Assembly (NCBI RefSeq): GCF_022063185.1
Contig: NZ_CP091913.1
Coordinates: forward strand, 1,981,001-2,045,000
Length of the DNA stretch: 64,000 nt
From: Nostoc sp. UHCC 0870
GTDB lineage: Bacteria; Cyanobacteriota; Cyanobacteriia; Cyanobacteriales; Nostocaceae
Reading direction: 5' to 3'
The notes below the pieces were generated by a model. That model did not search any database and was not told the origin of the DNA. It worked only from the letters and a program-made list of their open reading frames with translations. A program made the position numbers and the translations under genes. Shown piece after piece: positions 1-7,687 of the stretch; positions within the stretch are counted from its first letter, which is position 1, and each line of letters starts with the position of its first letter.

Positions 1-441
1 TGGGCTTATTTGTGGCAACTTGGGTTGTCTTTAGATTTATTAGCAGAATTGGGCGAATTGCTACAACGTCAGTTCCAAACGTTAATTTGCCACTTATATC
101 TGCGTTCAGGAATGTCTTTACCTGCAAATTTGCGTCGTATGTTTGTACCAGAAGCTAATATGCAAGCCAAAAGAGCTTATACTGCCCAAGTATATAGCGC
201 GGAACGCGATCGCATCATCCTATTTCGTGCCACTGAGCCGGCTGTCTTTTCAAAGCGGTATTTACCCACCCTAGAAGACTGGGAGAATCGCGATCCGCTT
301 CATGGTTGGGGTGAATTAGCTGGTGCAGGACTGGAAATTCACGATGTCCCAGGCGACCACTATTCGATTTTTGCCCAACCCCATGTACAAACTTTAGCCA
401 CAAAATTAAGGGCTTGTTTAGCTACAGTGAAAAATTTATGA
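1..441 (+). CDS. Thioesterase domain, C-terminal end of an NRPS/PKS-type protein (partial)
   Basis: The reading frame is open from the first base, so only the last 146 residues are seen. They match the end of a type I thioesterase domain of a nonribosomal peptide or polyketide synthase, the alpha/beta hydrolase that releases the finished chain by hydrolysis or cyclisation. The clearest signal is the late segment with VPGDHYSIF, which carries the catalytic histidine, after an IILFRA strand and a GWGEL helix start. The nucleophile serine lies outside the window. An upstream TTG at 10 is only an internal codon. The halogenase-family and monooxygenase genes downstream on the same strand support a biosynthetic cluster. 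A stand-alone type II thioesterase cannot be excluded. Confidence 0.75.
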   Translation, partial: WAYLWQLGLSLDLLAELGELLQRQFQTLICHLYLRSGMSLPANLRRMFVPEANMQAKRAYTAQVYSAERDRIILFRATEPAVFSKRYLPTLEDWENRDPLHGWGELAGAGLEIHDVPGDHYSIFAQPHVQTLATKLRACLATVKNL

Positions 442-478
442 ACTAACTGCATAAATCACTGACAACAAGGTGATAAAT
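441..478 (+). promoter_or_regulatory. Upstream element shared with the ABC-transporter promoter
   Basis: AACTAACTGCATAAATCAC at 441-459 recurs exactly at 5639-5657. In both places TGATAAAT follows at the same offset of 30 bases. This copy lies about 115 bases before the halogenase-family start and just after the thioesterase stop. It may be a common regulator site for the biosynthetic genes and the transporter operon; that role is inferred. Confidence 0.4.
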
Positions 479-555
479 ACGAGAAATCGGCGGCTAAAAG
501 TTAATTCAGTTAATTAATTTTGTACCAGATATTCAACTTTAACTAGAGATATTTT

Positions 556-2280
556 ATGAACAAAACTACTTATGATGTTGTTATTTGTGGTGGTGGTTTA
601 GCAGGATCAACCTTAGCACGACAGCTAAAACTTATTATGCCTCACCTCTCAGTAGTTGTTCTAGACAGGATGGCACGCCCTTTACCAGAAGCTGCTTTTA
701 AGGTGGGAGAATCCACGGTCGAGGTTGGTGCTTATTATCTAGCGGAGACTCTCCAGTTAACCGATTACTTGCAGAAATATCATTTACCCAAATTAGGACT
801 GCGATTTTTCTTAGGTGATGCACACGGTAAATTTGAACAACGTCCCGAATTAGGACTAGCAGAATTTCATGCCCCATCTTCTTATCAAATTGACCGGGGA
901 AGACTAGAAAACGACTTACGAAAGTTCAATATAGAAGCTGGTGTAGAGTTGTTAGAAAATGTCATGGTGCAAGCAATTGAAATAACTCATAACTCAGAAA
1001 CTTTGCACCAAGTCACTTATACCCAAGGTAGTGATAAAACAACTCACACTATCCAAGCGCGTTGGGTCATTGATGCGATGGGTCGGCGGCGATTTTTACA
1101 AAAGCAACTGGGTTTAGCCAAAGCCAATAATTCTAAATATAGTGCGGTTTGGTTTTGGGTTGAAGGTAGGTTAGATATCAGCGATTTTGTGCCTGAAAGT
1201 AACACAGATTGGCACGATCGCGTTCCCAATCATCAACGTTATTACTCCACTAATCATTTGTGCGGTAAGGGCTACTGGGTCTGGTTGATTCCCCTATCCT
1301 CCAATTATACTAGTATCGGTATTGTCACTGATGAAGATATTCATCCTTTTGGTGAACATCATACATACGAACAGGCTTTCCAGTGGTTAGAAAAACATGA
1401 ACCTGTTTTAGCATCCCATTTACAAGGGCATCAGCCCGAAAAGTTTATGAAGATGCCTAAGTATAGTTACTCTTCTAATCAAGTATTCTCTAGCGATCGC
1501 TGGGCTTGTGTCGGTGAAGCTGGTGTATTTCCTGATCCTTTCTATTCTCCCGGTACAGATTTAATTGGCTTTGGTAATTCCCTCGTTACCCAAATGATTG
1601 CACTCGACCAACAAAGCCAACTCAATCCAGAAATTATCAAAGATGCCAATCGCTTTTTATTAACCTACAGCGAAGGACTCAAAGGAAATATTCACAATAT
1701 TTATTCCTGTTTTGACAACGAGCTAATTATGGCTGTCAAAGTCATCTGGGATACCTTAGCAGGTTGGGCATTTAGCGCACCCTTGATGTTTAATTCTATT
1801 TTCCTCGATGCAGACAAAAGAGCCAGAGTCAGGAAAGGTTCAGGGCAATTTTTCCTCCTAGCCCATCGAATACAGCAGCTATTCCGGGATTGGTCAGCAA
1901 TGTCCTTACGCCGTGGCTCATTTGAGTTTATTGATTATTTGGATATGCCCTTTATTGCAGAATTGCGATCGCGCAATTTACAATCCCATAAAACCGAGCA
2001 GGAACTGATCGATGACCACATCGCTAGTCTGAAAATGTTTGAAGAATTAGCCCAAGTTATCTTCCTGTTGGCATTAGCAGATACTATGCCAGAAAAGTTA
2101 AATGATTTCCCTGAAGATATGTGGATAAATGCCTGGGCAATTAGTTTAACCCCAGATAAATGGGAAAAAAATGGCTTATTTAGACCCAATTCTCAACCGC
2201 GAAATCTACACCCTATTAAGGAACAATTTCAAAAAGTAATTAAGTTCCGTTCCCAAGTTAGAGCAATGGCTACTGTTTAA
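556..2280 (+). CDS. Flavin-dependent halogenase-family FAD oxidoreductase
   Basis: This 574-residue protein has the FAD-binding GxGxxG motif at residues 12-17 (GGGLAG). A GES segment follows near residue 51. Lysine 79 in PKLGLRFF aligns with the catalytic lysine context (KxGxxF) of phenol/pyrrole-type flavin halogenases. The halogenase signature WxWxIP is intact at 241-246 (WVWLIP), and PFYSPGTDLIG sits near 328-338 in the FAD/halide region. The family uses FADH2, oxygen and halide to make hypohalous acid, which the lysine relays to an electron-rich substrate. A separate flavin reductase would be needed and none is adjacent. The gene leads a same-strand run with the monooxygenase 21 bases downstream. 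Some WxWxIP proteins are monooxygenases, so halogenation is likely but not certain. Confidence 0.7.
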   Translation: MNKTTYDVVICGGGLAGSTLARQLKLIMPHLSVVVLDRMARPLPEAAFKVGESTVEVGAYYLAETLQLTDYLQKYHLPKLGLRFFLGDAHGKFEQRPELGLAEFHAPSSYQIDRGRLENDLRKFNIEAGVELLENVMVQAIEITHNSETLHQVTYTQGSDKTTHTIQARWVIDAMGRRRFLQKQLGLAKANNSKYSAVWFWVEGRLDISDFVPESNTDWHDRVPNHQRYYSTNHLCGKGYWVWLIPLSSNYTSIGIVTDEDIHPFGEHHTYEQAFQWLEKHEPVLASHLQGHQPEKFMKMPKYSYSSNQVFSSDRWACVGEAGVFPDPFYSPGTDLIGFGNSLVTQMIALDQQSQLNPEIIKDANRFLLTYSEGLKGNIHNIYSCFDNELIMAVKVIWDTLAGWAFSAPLMFNSIFLDADKRARVRKGSGQFFLLAHRIQQLFRDWSAMSLRRGSFEFIDYLDMPFIAELRSRNLQSHKTEQELIDDHIASLKMFEELAQVIFLLALADTMPEKLNDFPEDMWINAWAISLTPDKWEKNGLFRPNSQPRNLHPIKEQFQKVIKFRSQVRAMATV

Positions 2281-2301
2281 TTATTCTTCAAAGTGTAGAG
2301 T

Positions 2302-3504
2302 ATGAATCCTACAACAGTTTTAAAAACATCTATTTGCATTTTAGGTGCTGGTCCAGCAGGTATTTGCCTAGGTAATATTCTCCTACAAAATGGGATTGAT
2401 TGTATTGTGATTGACAAATACAATCGGGAAGAAATTTATGCTAGAGGTCGAGCAGGGGCAATCGAAAGTACAACTTTTCAATTACTGCAAAAATATGGAC
2501 TAGCTGATACAATCATTAAAAATGGCCGGATACAAAATAGTTGTGAATTTCGTTATCCCCACGGCAGTATTATCTTTGAATATAGCGATTTAAGTGAAGG
2601 AGATGTTCATTACATTTATCCCCAAAGCGACCTCAACGATGATTTAATTCAAAAATATATCGATGCAGGGGGGAAAATATTTTTACACCATGAAGGACAA
2701 AAAATTACTCAAACTGAAGATGGTATTACTGTTGAATGTTATGCTCAAGACCTTGATCAAAATGTCACCATTCAAGCTGACTTTGTAGCTGGTTGTGATG
2801 GATATCATGGATTAGCACGTCAATCAATTCCAGAGCAATTTGTCACTATCTACAATAAAGAATACAACTATCGTTGGTTAGCAATTTTAGCCTATGCACC
2901 ACCCGCAGCCAACCATGCCATCTACGCCCTACATCCCGATGGCTTCGCCGCTTTTCTACTGCGTAGCAGCCAAGTTTCCCGGTTCTACTTACAAATTCCA
3001 CTCCATGACGAATTAAAAGATTGGTCAGATAACAGAATCTGGGAAAATTTGCATAAACGTCTTGCTAAAGCAGGCTGGGAATTACCCACAGGAACAATCT
3101 TTGAAAAACGAATTATGGGATTGCGTAACTATGTCATAGAACCGTTAAGATACGAGCGATTATTCATGGCTGGCGATGCCGCCCATATTATTACACCAAT
3201 GGGTGGTAAAGGATTAAATCTAGCTGTGCAAGATGCAGGTGTTTTAGCTGAAACCTTAGTAAGTTACTATCTAGAAAAACACGATATTTCATATCTAGAA
3301 CGCTACTCTGAAATTCGTTTGCCCTATATTTGGCGCGCTCAAGAATTCTCCTATGGGCTACTAAATATGTTACACAAATCTGAAAGTGATAATCCAGACG
3401 ATGTGCGCTTCCAACAGAAGTTAAGCGAAGCTAAATTGTTGCAATTAACTAAACCTACAACTTTTGCCAAAAACTTCGCAAGAAACTATGTCGGCATCAT
3501 ATAG
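2302..3504 (+). CDS. 4-hydroxybenzoate 3-monooxygenase-like flavoprotein
   Basis: A group A flavin monooxygenase of 400 residues, close to the usual 394 of PobA/PHBH. Visible are GAGPAG (15-20), the DG motif AGCDGYHG (163-170) and the GD motif GDAAHIITPMGGKG. From memory of Pseudomonas PHBH, the substrate tyrosines Tyr201 and Tyr385 correspond to Tyr188 and Tyr396 (in NYVG at the C-terminus). Arg214 and Tyr222 correspond to Arg221 and Tyr229. Ser212, which helps hold the substrate carboxylate, is replaced by Leu219. The enzyme probably ortho-hydroxylates a para-substituted phenol using NAD(P)H and oxygen. Its place between a halogenase-family enzyme and a cupin points to tailoring of an aromatic unit rather than 4-hydroxybenzoate catabolism. 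Confidence 0.8.
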   Translation: MNPTTVLKTSICILGAGPAGICLGNILLQNGIDCIVIDKYNREEIYARGRAGAIESTTFQLLQKYGLADTIIKNGRIQNSCEFRYPHGSIIFEYSDLSEGDVHYIYPQSDLNDDLIQKYIDAGGKIFLHHEGQKITQTEDGITVECYAQDLDQNVTIQADFVAGCDGYHGLARQSIPEQFVTIYNKEYNYRWLAILAYAPPAANHAIYALHPDGFAAFLLRSSQVSRFYLQIPLHDELKDWSDNRIWENLHKRLAKAGWELPTGTIFEKRIMGLRNYVIEPLRYERLFMAGDAAHIITPMGGKGLNLAVQDAGVLAETLVSYYLEKHDISYLERYSEIRLPYIWRAQEFSYGLLNMLHKSESDNPDDVRFQQKLSEAKLLQLTKPTTFAKNFARNYVGII

Positions 3505-3559
3505 TTTTGTACTGCAATATTCCAGAGGAGGAAGGGATAAAAACCCCTTATAACTACAC

Positions 3560-4582
3560 ATGAAATCAGCATTATTTGGTTTAATTGGTTCATTGGTTTT
3601 AACTTTGACAATTAGCTCTACTGCCAAAGCAGGCAGTATATCAGGGGCGCGACTACTGCCAGCAGAATTGATGGAGTATATTGAGAAGGCGGAAGCAGGT
3701 ACTTTACCCGATCCTCTAACTCTTGGTAAAGAAACTCTCTGGGTCGCAGGTGGACGTAACACTTTTTTAGAGACAGTTGCAGACAACGGGGGTAAATATT
3801 CCGTATTTGATATATATGTTCCTCCCAATGTTGGCCCACCTCTGCACTTTCACAACCGCGAAGATGAGTGGTTCTATGTGGTAGAAGGAAATCCCAGTTT
3901 CCAACACCAAGACCATACCTTCCAAGCCAACCTCGGCACATTACTTTTCAGTCCTGAGTTTGAACTTCATGCCTTCTTGAATAAAACAAAAGACCCAGTG
4001 CGGATGCTGCTATTTTATGCACAGCCTCCAGAAAGTGATTCCACATTTGCCGGGAATATTGAAGAGTTCTTTAGGGAGGTAGGTCAAGAAGTTACCGATC
4101 CGTTTACTCCACCCCCATTTAATCCTGCTGAACTACTTATTTCTGGGCCGAAGTATGGATTATTCTTTCCTAGTACATTTGTTTTTACCGCACCTGAATT
4201 TACTAGCAACCAAGTCTCTATTCTGCGTACAGGCGCACCAGATGAAGCCGCTAGTGTAATTCTCAGTTTAGAGAATGGTCTAGATATCTCTGTAGAATTT
4301 GGTGCTGGTCAGTTCTTGCGAAATATTTCTCTCCCATTAGGCTTGGGTAATCAAACTCTCGATTTAACCTTGAAAGATCCCAGCGAAGGTTCATATCTAG
4401 GATTGCTGCAAAATAAGTCTGTTTTAAGAACTACCAGTGTCCCAGAGTCTTCATCCTCTATCGGTTTGTTAGCCTTTGGTGTCTTAGGTCTTGGTTTCTT
4501 ACTCAAGAAAAAGCAACAGCAATTTAATCACATAGGTCAATTTCAATTCAAAAATGCCAAGATGCACACTTCGGAAATCTAG
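3560..4582 (+). CDS. Secreted cupin protein with PEP-CTERM-like anchor
   Basis: An N-terminal Sec signal peptide (about residues 1-24, ending TAKAG) precedes a cupin-2 domain. Likely metal ligands are His96, His98 and Glu103 in HFHNREDEW, and His137 in the second cupin motif. Near the C-terminus, VPESSSS (294-300) is followed by a hydrophobic helix and LKKKQQQ, which resembles the PEP-CTERM sorting signal cut by exosortase. About 18 further residues follow the basic cluster, longer than usual. Quercetinase-like dioxygenases share the cupin layout, but the substrate is unknown. A purine-rich GAGGAGGAAGG at 3525-3535 lies too far upstream to be an ideal ribosome site for this ATG. The gene is 55 bases behind the monooxygenase, consistent with one transcript. 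Confidence 0.7.
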   Translation: MKSALFGLIGSLVLTLTISSTAKAGSISGARLLPAELMEYIEKAEAGTLPDPLTLGKETLWVAGGRNTFLETVADNGGKYSVFDIYVPPNVGPPLHFHNREDEWFYVVEGNPSFQHQDHTFQANLGTLLFSPEFELHAFLNKTKDPVRMLLFYAQPPESDSTFAGNIEEFFREVGQEVTDPFTPPPFNPAELLISGPKYGLFFPSTFVFTAPEFTSNQVSILRTGAPDEAASVILSLENGLDISVEFGAGQFLRNISLPLGLGNQTLDLTLKDPSEGSYLGLLQNKSVLRTTSVPESSSSIGLLAFGVLGLGFLLKKKQQQFNHIGQFQFKNAKMHTSEI

Positions 4583-4669
4583 GAATGTCAAGGTTCTCAG
4601 ACCACTTCTTAGACATAGTTAAAGCAAAATCAACCCTTCTTCAATTAATCACGACAAGAGGATATTTCC

Positions 4670-5284
4670 ATGATTGATTTGTATACTCATAACACACCCA
4701 ATGGTTACAAAATTTCGATTTGTTTGGAAGAGCTTGAACTTCCTTACTCCGTCAAAGTGGTTGATGTGCGCCAGGGTGAACAATTTAAAGATGAGTTTTT
4801 AGCATTAAATCCCAATGCCAAAATTCCGGTAATTGTTGACCATGAAACAGGACAAACAGTATTTGAATCTTGTGCAATTCTACTTTACTTAGCAGATAAA
4901 ACTGGACGTTTAATTCCATCAGGTCAAGCTCGTTGGGAAGTAATTCAGTGGTTATTTTTTCAAGCTGCTTCTATTGGCCCAATGTTAGGACAACGCGCGC
5001 ACTTTGCCTTGTTTGCTCCCGAAAAAATTCCTTACGCTATTGAACGCTACACCAAGGAAACTGAAAAACTATATGGTGTGTTGGAAGGTCGTTTGAAAGA
5101 ACGCAAATATATCTGCGATGAATATTCGATTGTAGATATTTCCCATTGGGGTTGGATTTACACAGCTAAACGTATGGGCTTTAGCTTAGATCAATTTCCC
5201 AGTTTATCAGCATGGCACGATCGCATTGCTGAACGTCCCGCAGTTGCTAAAGGTATCACTATTCCCGCACCCTTACCCATGTAA
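4670..5284 (+). CDS. Glutathione S-transferase family protein (YfcG/nu-class-like)
   Basis: The 204 residues form an N-terminal thioredoxin-like domain (about 1-82) and an all-helical C-terminal domain. HNTPNGYKISI near residues 6-16 matches the TPNG loop of YfcG/YghU-type GSTs. NPNAKIPVI carries the cis-proline, and FESCAILLYLAD is the glutathione gamma-glutamyl binding turn. These enzymes catalyse thiol-disulfide exchange or glutathione conjugation. AGAGGA 10 bases before the ATG supports this start. The gene ends the tailoring run, just before a hairpin terminator. It might detoxify or conjugate an electrophilic product of the upstream oxidases; this is inferred from position only. Confidence 0.8.
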   Translation: MIDLYTHNTPNGYKISICLEELELPYSVKVVDVRQGEQFKDEFLALNPNAKIPVIVDHETGQTVFESCAILLYLADKTGRLIPSGQARWEVIQWLFFQAASIGPMLGQRAHFALFAPEKIPYAIERYTKETEKLYGVLEGRLKERKYICDEYSIVDISHWGWIYTAKRMGFSLDQFPSLSAWHDRIAERPAVAKGITIPAPLPM

Positions 5285-5344
5285 CATCAATACAAATTGA
5301 CTAGCTTCACTTTCCCAGAGAGACCCAAGCAATAAGTTATACAA

Positions 5345-5385
5345 CCCAGCCCACCTTATTACATATAGGGGCTGGGCTTTATATT
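5345..5385 (+). terminator. Hairpin terminator after the tailoring genes
   Basis: CCCAGCCC (5345-5352) pairs perfectly with GGGCTGGG (5369-5376), followed by a short T-rich tail. It lies about 60 bases after the GST stop and would end the 556-5284 transcript. Confidence 0.6.
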
Positions 5386-5638
5386 AGACCTCTTGTTTAA
5401 CAATTCAAAATTCAAAATTCAAAATTAAAGACAGTTGGAGTTAGGGATTTAAACCCCAACTCAACTGATACTACGTGTAGACGTAGGGGTCTTAAACCCT
5501 TGAATTTACGATAAATGCTTAAGCTGTCATGTTGAGCAATGCGAAACATCTCAAAGATTCTACATTTCATTCAGAACGACACATCTCATTTTCGGAATGC
5601 TATAAACAGGTTTATGAATCCCAGACGTAAAGTATATA

Positions 5639-5676
5639 AACTAACTGCATAAATCACCAAGTAATCTCTGATAAAT
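5639..5676 (+). promoter_or_regulatory. Second copy of the shared upstream element
   Basis: It carries the same 19 bases as 441-459, and TGATAAAT at the same offset. The 11 bases between are mostly different. It lies 224 bases before the permease start. Confidence 0.4.
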
Positions 5677-5862
5677 CAATAAAGGCACGAATTCAGCCTA
5701 TAAACATATATGCAGTTATCATCATAAATATAACTTATTATCCTTGCTAATGGGAACTATGATAAATCGATAGTATATCTAGTTATCATTGCCTTTGATT
5801 ATCAAAAATGCCAAAATTGTTGTTAATTTTAATCGCTAGTAAAATTCAGGTAATTCAATTAT

Positions 5863-6687
5863 ATGGTGATACGCTCTAAAAGACCACTTGCTCAAAATCA
5901 AAAGCCCAAGCAACTTTTTTGGGGAATCCTCCAGCAAATATTTGCACCATTATGCGGTATTACTAGTATTTTAATACTTTGGTATTTGATCAGCCTTACT
6001 CCTGATACATCTTTACCTTCTCCTGTTGCAGTTATCAGCAATACTTGGGAATTAATTATTAACCCATTTTTTAATAAAGGTGGATTAAATAAAGGGTTCT
6101 TCTGGTTGATTCTTGCTAGCCTCAAACGAGTCATGTTTGGTTATTTGATAGCTGTAGTTATTGGCATCCCCATTGGTTTTTTGATTAGCCTGAATAAATT
6201 TTTAAGACAAGCTATAGATCCCGTCATTCAGATTTTGCGCCCTGTTGCACCTCTAGCTTGGCTACCTTTAGCCCAAGCTATATTTCTTAAACCAAATCCA
6301 TCGGCTATTTTTGTAATCACTATTACTGCTATTTGGCCGATTATTCTCAATACCGCTTTGGGTGTACAAATGATTCCCAAAGATTATACTAATGTCTCAA
6401 AAATTTTAGGCCTATCATTTTTTGAGAATTTTTACAAAGTCTTGATCCCGGCAACACTACCTTACATTTTTACTGGGTTAAGAATTGCTATTGGTCTTTC
6501 TTGGTTAGCTGTTGTCGCGGCGGAAATGTTACTCGCCGATGATGGACTAGGCTTTTTTATTGTCGATGCTTATAACAATTCCAATATTAGTGAAATTATA
6601 TTGGCAATTATCTATCTAGGTGTAGTTGGTCTGGTACTAGACAAAATTATGGCTTATATAGCTTTCAAAGTTACACCACAAGAATAG
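5863..6687 (+). CDS. ABC transporter permease (nitrate/sulfonate/bicarbonate type)
   Basis: A 274-residue inner-membrane protein with about six hydrophobic segments. The EAA-type loop (AAEMLLADDGLG) is where the permease docks on its ATPase, as in NrtB/CmpB/SsuC/TauC. It is the first gene of a three-gene importer, followed by the ATPase and the binding protein. It most likely works as a homodimer. A basic N-terminal stretch (RSKRPLAQNQKPKQ) precedes the first membrane helix. No substrate-specific enzyme lies beside the operon, so the solute cannot be named. Nitrate, cyanate, bicarbonate or an organic sulfonate are all possible. Confidence 0.85.
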   Translation: MVIRSKRPLAQNQKPKQLFWGILQQIFAPLCGITSILILWYLISLTPDTSLPSPVAVISNTWELIINPFFNKGGLNKGFFWLILASLKRVMFGYLIAVVIGIPIGFLISLNKFLRQAIDPVIQILRPVAPLAWLPLAQAIFLKPNPSAIFVITITAIWPIILNTALGVQMIPKDYTNVSKILGLSFFENFYKVLIPATLPYIFTGLRIAIGLSWLAVVAAEMLLADDGLGFFIVDAYNNSNISEIILAIIYLGVVGLVLDKIMAYIAFKVTPQE

Positions 6688-6704
6688 TCAAGTCGCTTTG
6701 CTCC

Positions 6705-6793
6705 AATTCAAAATTCAAAATTCAAAAAAGGTCATTAGTTATTTATTATCCTCTGTCACCTGTCACCTGTCACCTGTCCCCTGTCCCCTGTCA
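6705..6793. repeat. Heptamer short tandem repeats (AATTCAA, then CTGTCAC/CTGTCCC)
   Basis: Three AATTCAA units lie at 6705-6728 and about six CTGTCAC/CTGTCCC units at 6753-6793, between the permease and ATPase genes. They are typical of Nostocales intergenic repeats and may sit within the operon transcript. Confidence 0.85.
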
Positions 6794-6825
6794 TTGTGTA
6801 CCACGATTTATTAGGAGATACTCCA

Positions 6826-7653
6826 ATGCAGAATTTTGTCAAGATTCACAACATCAATAAAGAATATCGTGCGCCTAACGGTGAGAGAAACGTCATTCTC
6901 CAAGATATCAATTTAGAAATTAAGCAAGGAGATTTTATTTCTCTAATTGGTCATTCTGGTTGTGGTAAGTCTACCTTGTTGAATATTATTGCTGGTATGG
7001 ATAAAGCTTCACGGGGTTATGTAGAAGTAGACGGTACACGAGTACAACGTCCAGGGTCAGATAGGATGATGGTATTTCAAAACTATTCGTTGTTACCGTG
7101 GTTAAGTGCTTGGGATAATGTGGCTTTAGCTGTTGATAAAGTATTATCTCATAAACCAAAAGTTGAACGCGATCGCATCATCGCTACTCACTTAGAAATG
7201 GTAGGTTTGAAAGATGCAGCCCGCAAAAAACCAGGACAACTTTCTGGGGGGATGAAGCAAAGAGTCGCCCTCGCCCGTGCTTTAGCAATTAAACCTAAAC
7301 TATTGCTGTTAGATGAACCATTTGGGGCTTTAGATGCTCTCACCCGCAAAACTCTACAAGCGGAGTTGATGGATATTTGTAATCAGTCTCATATCACAAC
7401 TATTATGGTGACTCATGATGTTGATGAAGCACTGTTGCTTTCGGATCGCGTGGTGATGTTGAACAATGGCCCGGCTGCTACTATTGGTCAAATTTTAGAT
7501 GTCCCCTTTGGCCGTTCTCGCATTCCATCAGAAATTGTAGATCATCCTCTCTATCATGATCTGCGTCACGAATTGCTAAATTTTTTGCACCATCAGCAGC
7601 AAGTTCAATATAGAAAAGTTGAAAAGATACCGCTTGTTAAATCTGCGGTTTGA
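6826..7653 (+). CDS. ABC transporter ATP-binding protein (NrtD/SsuB type)
   Basis: With the ATG at 6826 the protein is 275 residues. This start is preferred over the GTG at 6796 because AGGAGA at 6813-6818 sits just upstream. Walker A is GHSGCGKST (42-50), followed by the Q-loop FQNYSLLPW, the signature LSGGMKQR and Walker [13 protein letters not shown]. The sequence [12 protein letters not shown] carries the switch histidine. The LLPW and DALT patterns are typical of the nitrate/taurine/sulfonate importer class. It energises the permease encoded before it and lies 34 bases before the binding-protein gene. Confidence 0.9.
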   Translation: MQNFVKIHNINKEYRAPNGERNVILQDINLEIKQGDFISLIGHSGCGKSTLLNIIAGMDKASRGYVEVDGTRVQRPGSDRMMVFQNYSLLPWLSAWDNVALAVDKVLSHKPKVERDRIIATHLEMVGLKDAARKKPGQLSGGMKQRVALARALAIKPKLLLLDEPFGALDALTRKTLQAELMDICNQSHITTIMVTHDVDEALLLSDRVVMLNNGPAATIGQILDVPFGRSRIPSEIVDHPLYHDLRHELLNFLHHQQQVQYRKVEKIPLVKSAV

Positions 7654-7687
7654 AGAAGACAAAAAACATTCTAATCACTTTTAAGAT

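Larger units (their letters stand above)
5285..5862. other. 578-base intergenic region with repeats and the ABC-operon promoter region
   Basis: No gene is visible. It contains the terminator at 5345-5385, a heptamer run of AATTCAA (5402-5426), the shared element at 5639-5676 and an inverted copy of its core (ATGCAGTTA, 5710-5718). TGATAAAT/TTATCA motifs occur in both orientations near 5669, 5716, 5759, 5783 and 5803. The clustered motifs look like an operator region for the transporter operon starting at 5863. Confidence 0.6.

Noticed and set aside
5285..5862. tRNA or small RNA gene in the long intergenic region
   Set aside because: No cloverleaf or TTCRA-type T-arm was found; only repeats, a terminator and motif clusters.
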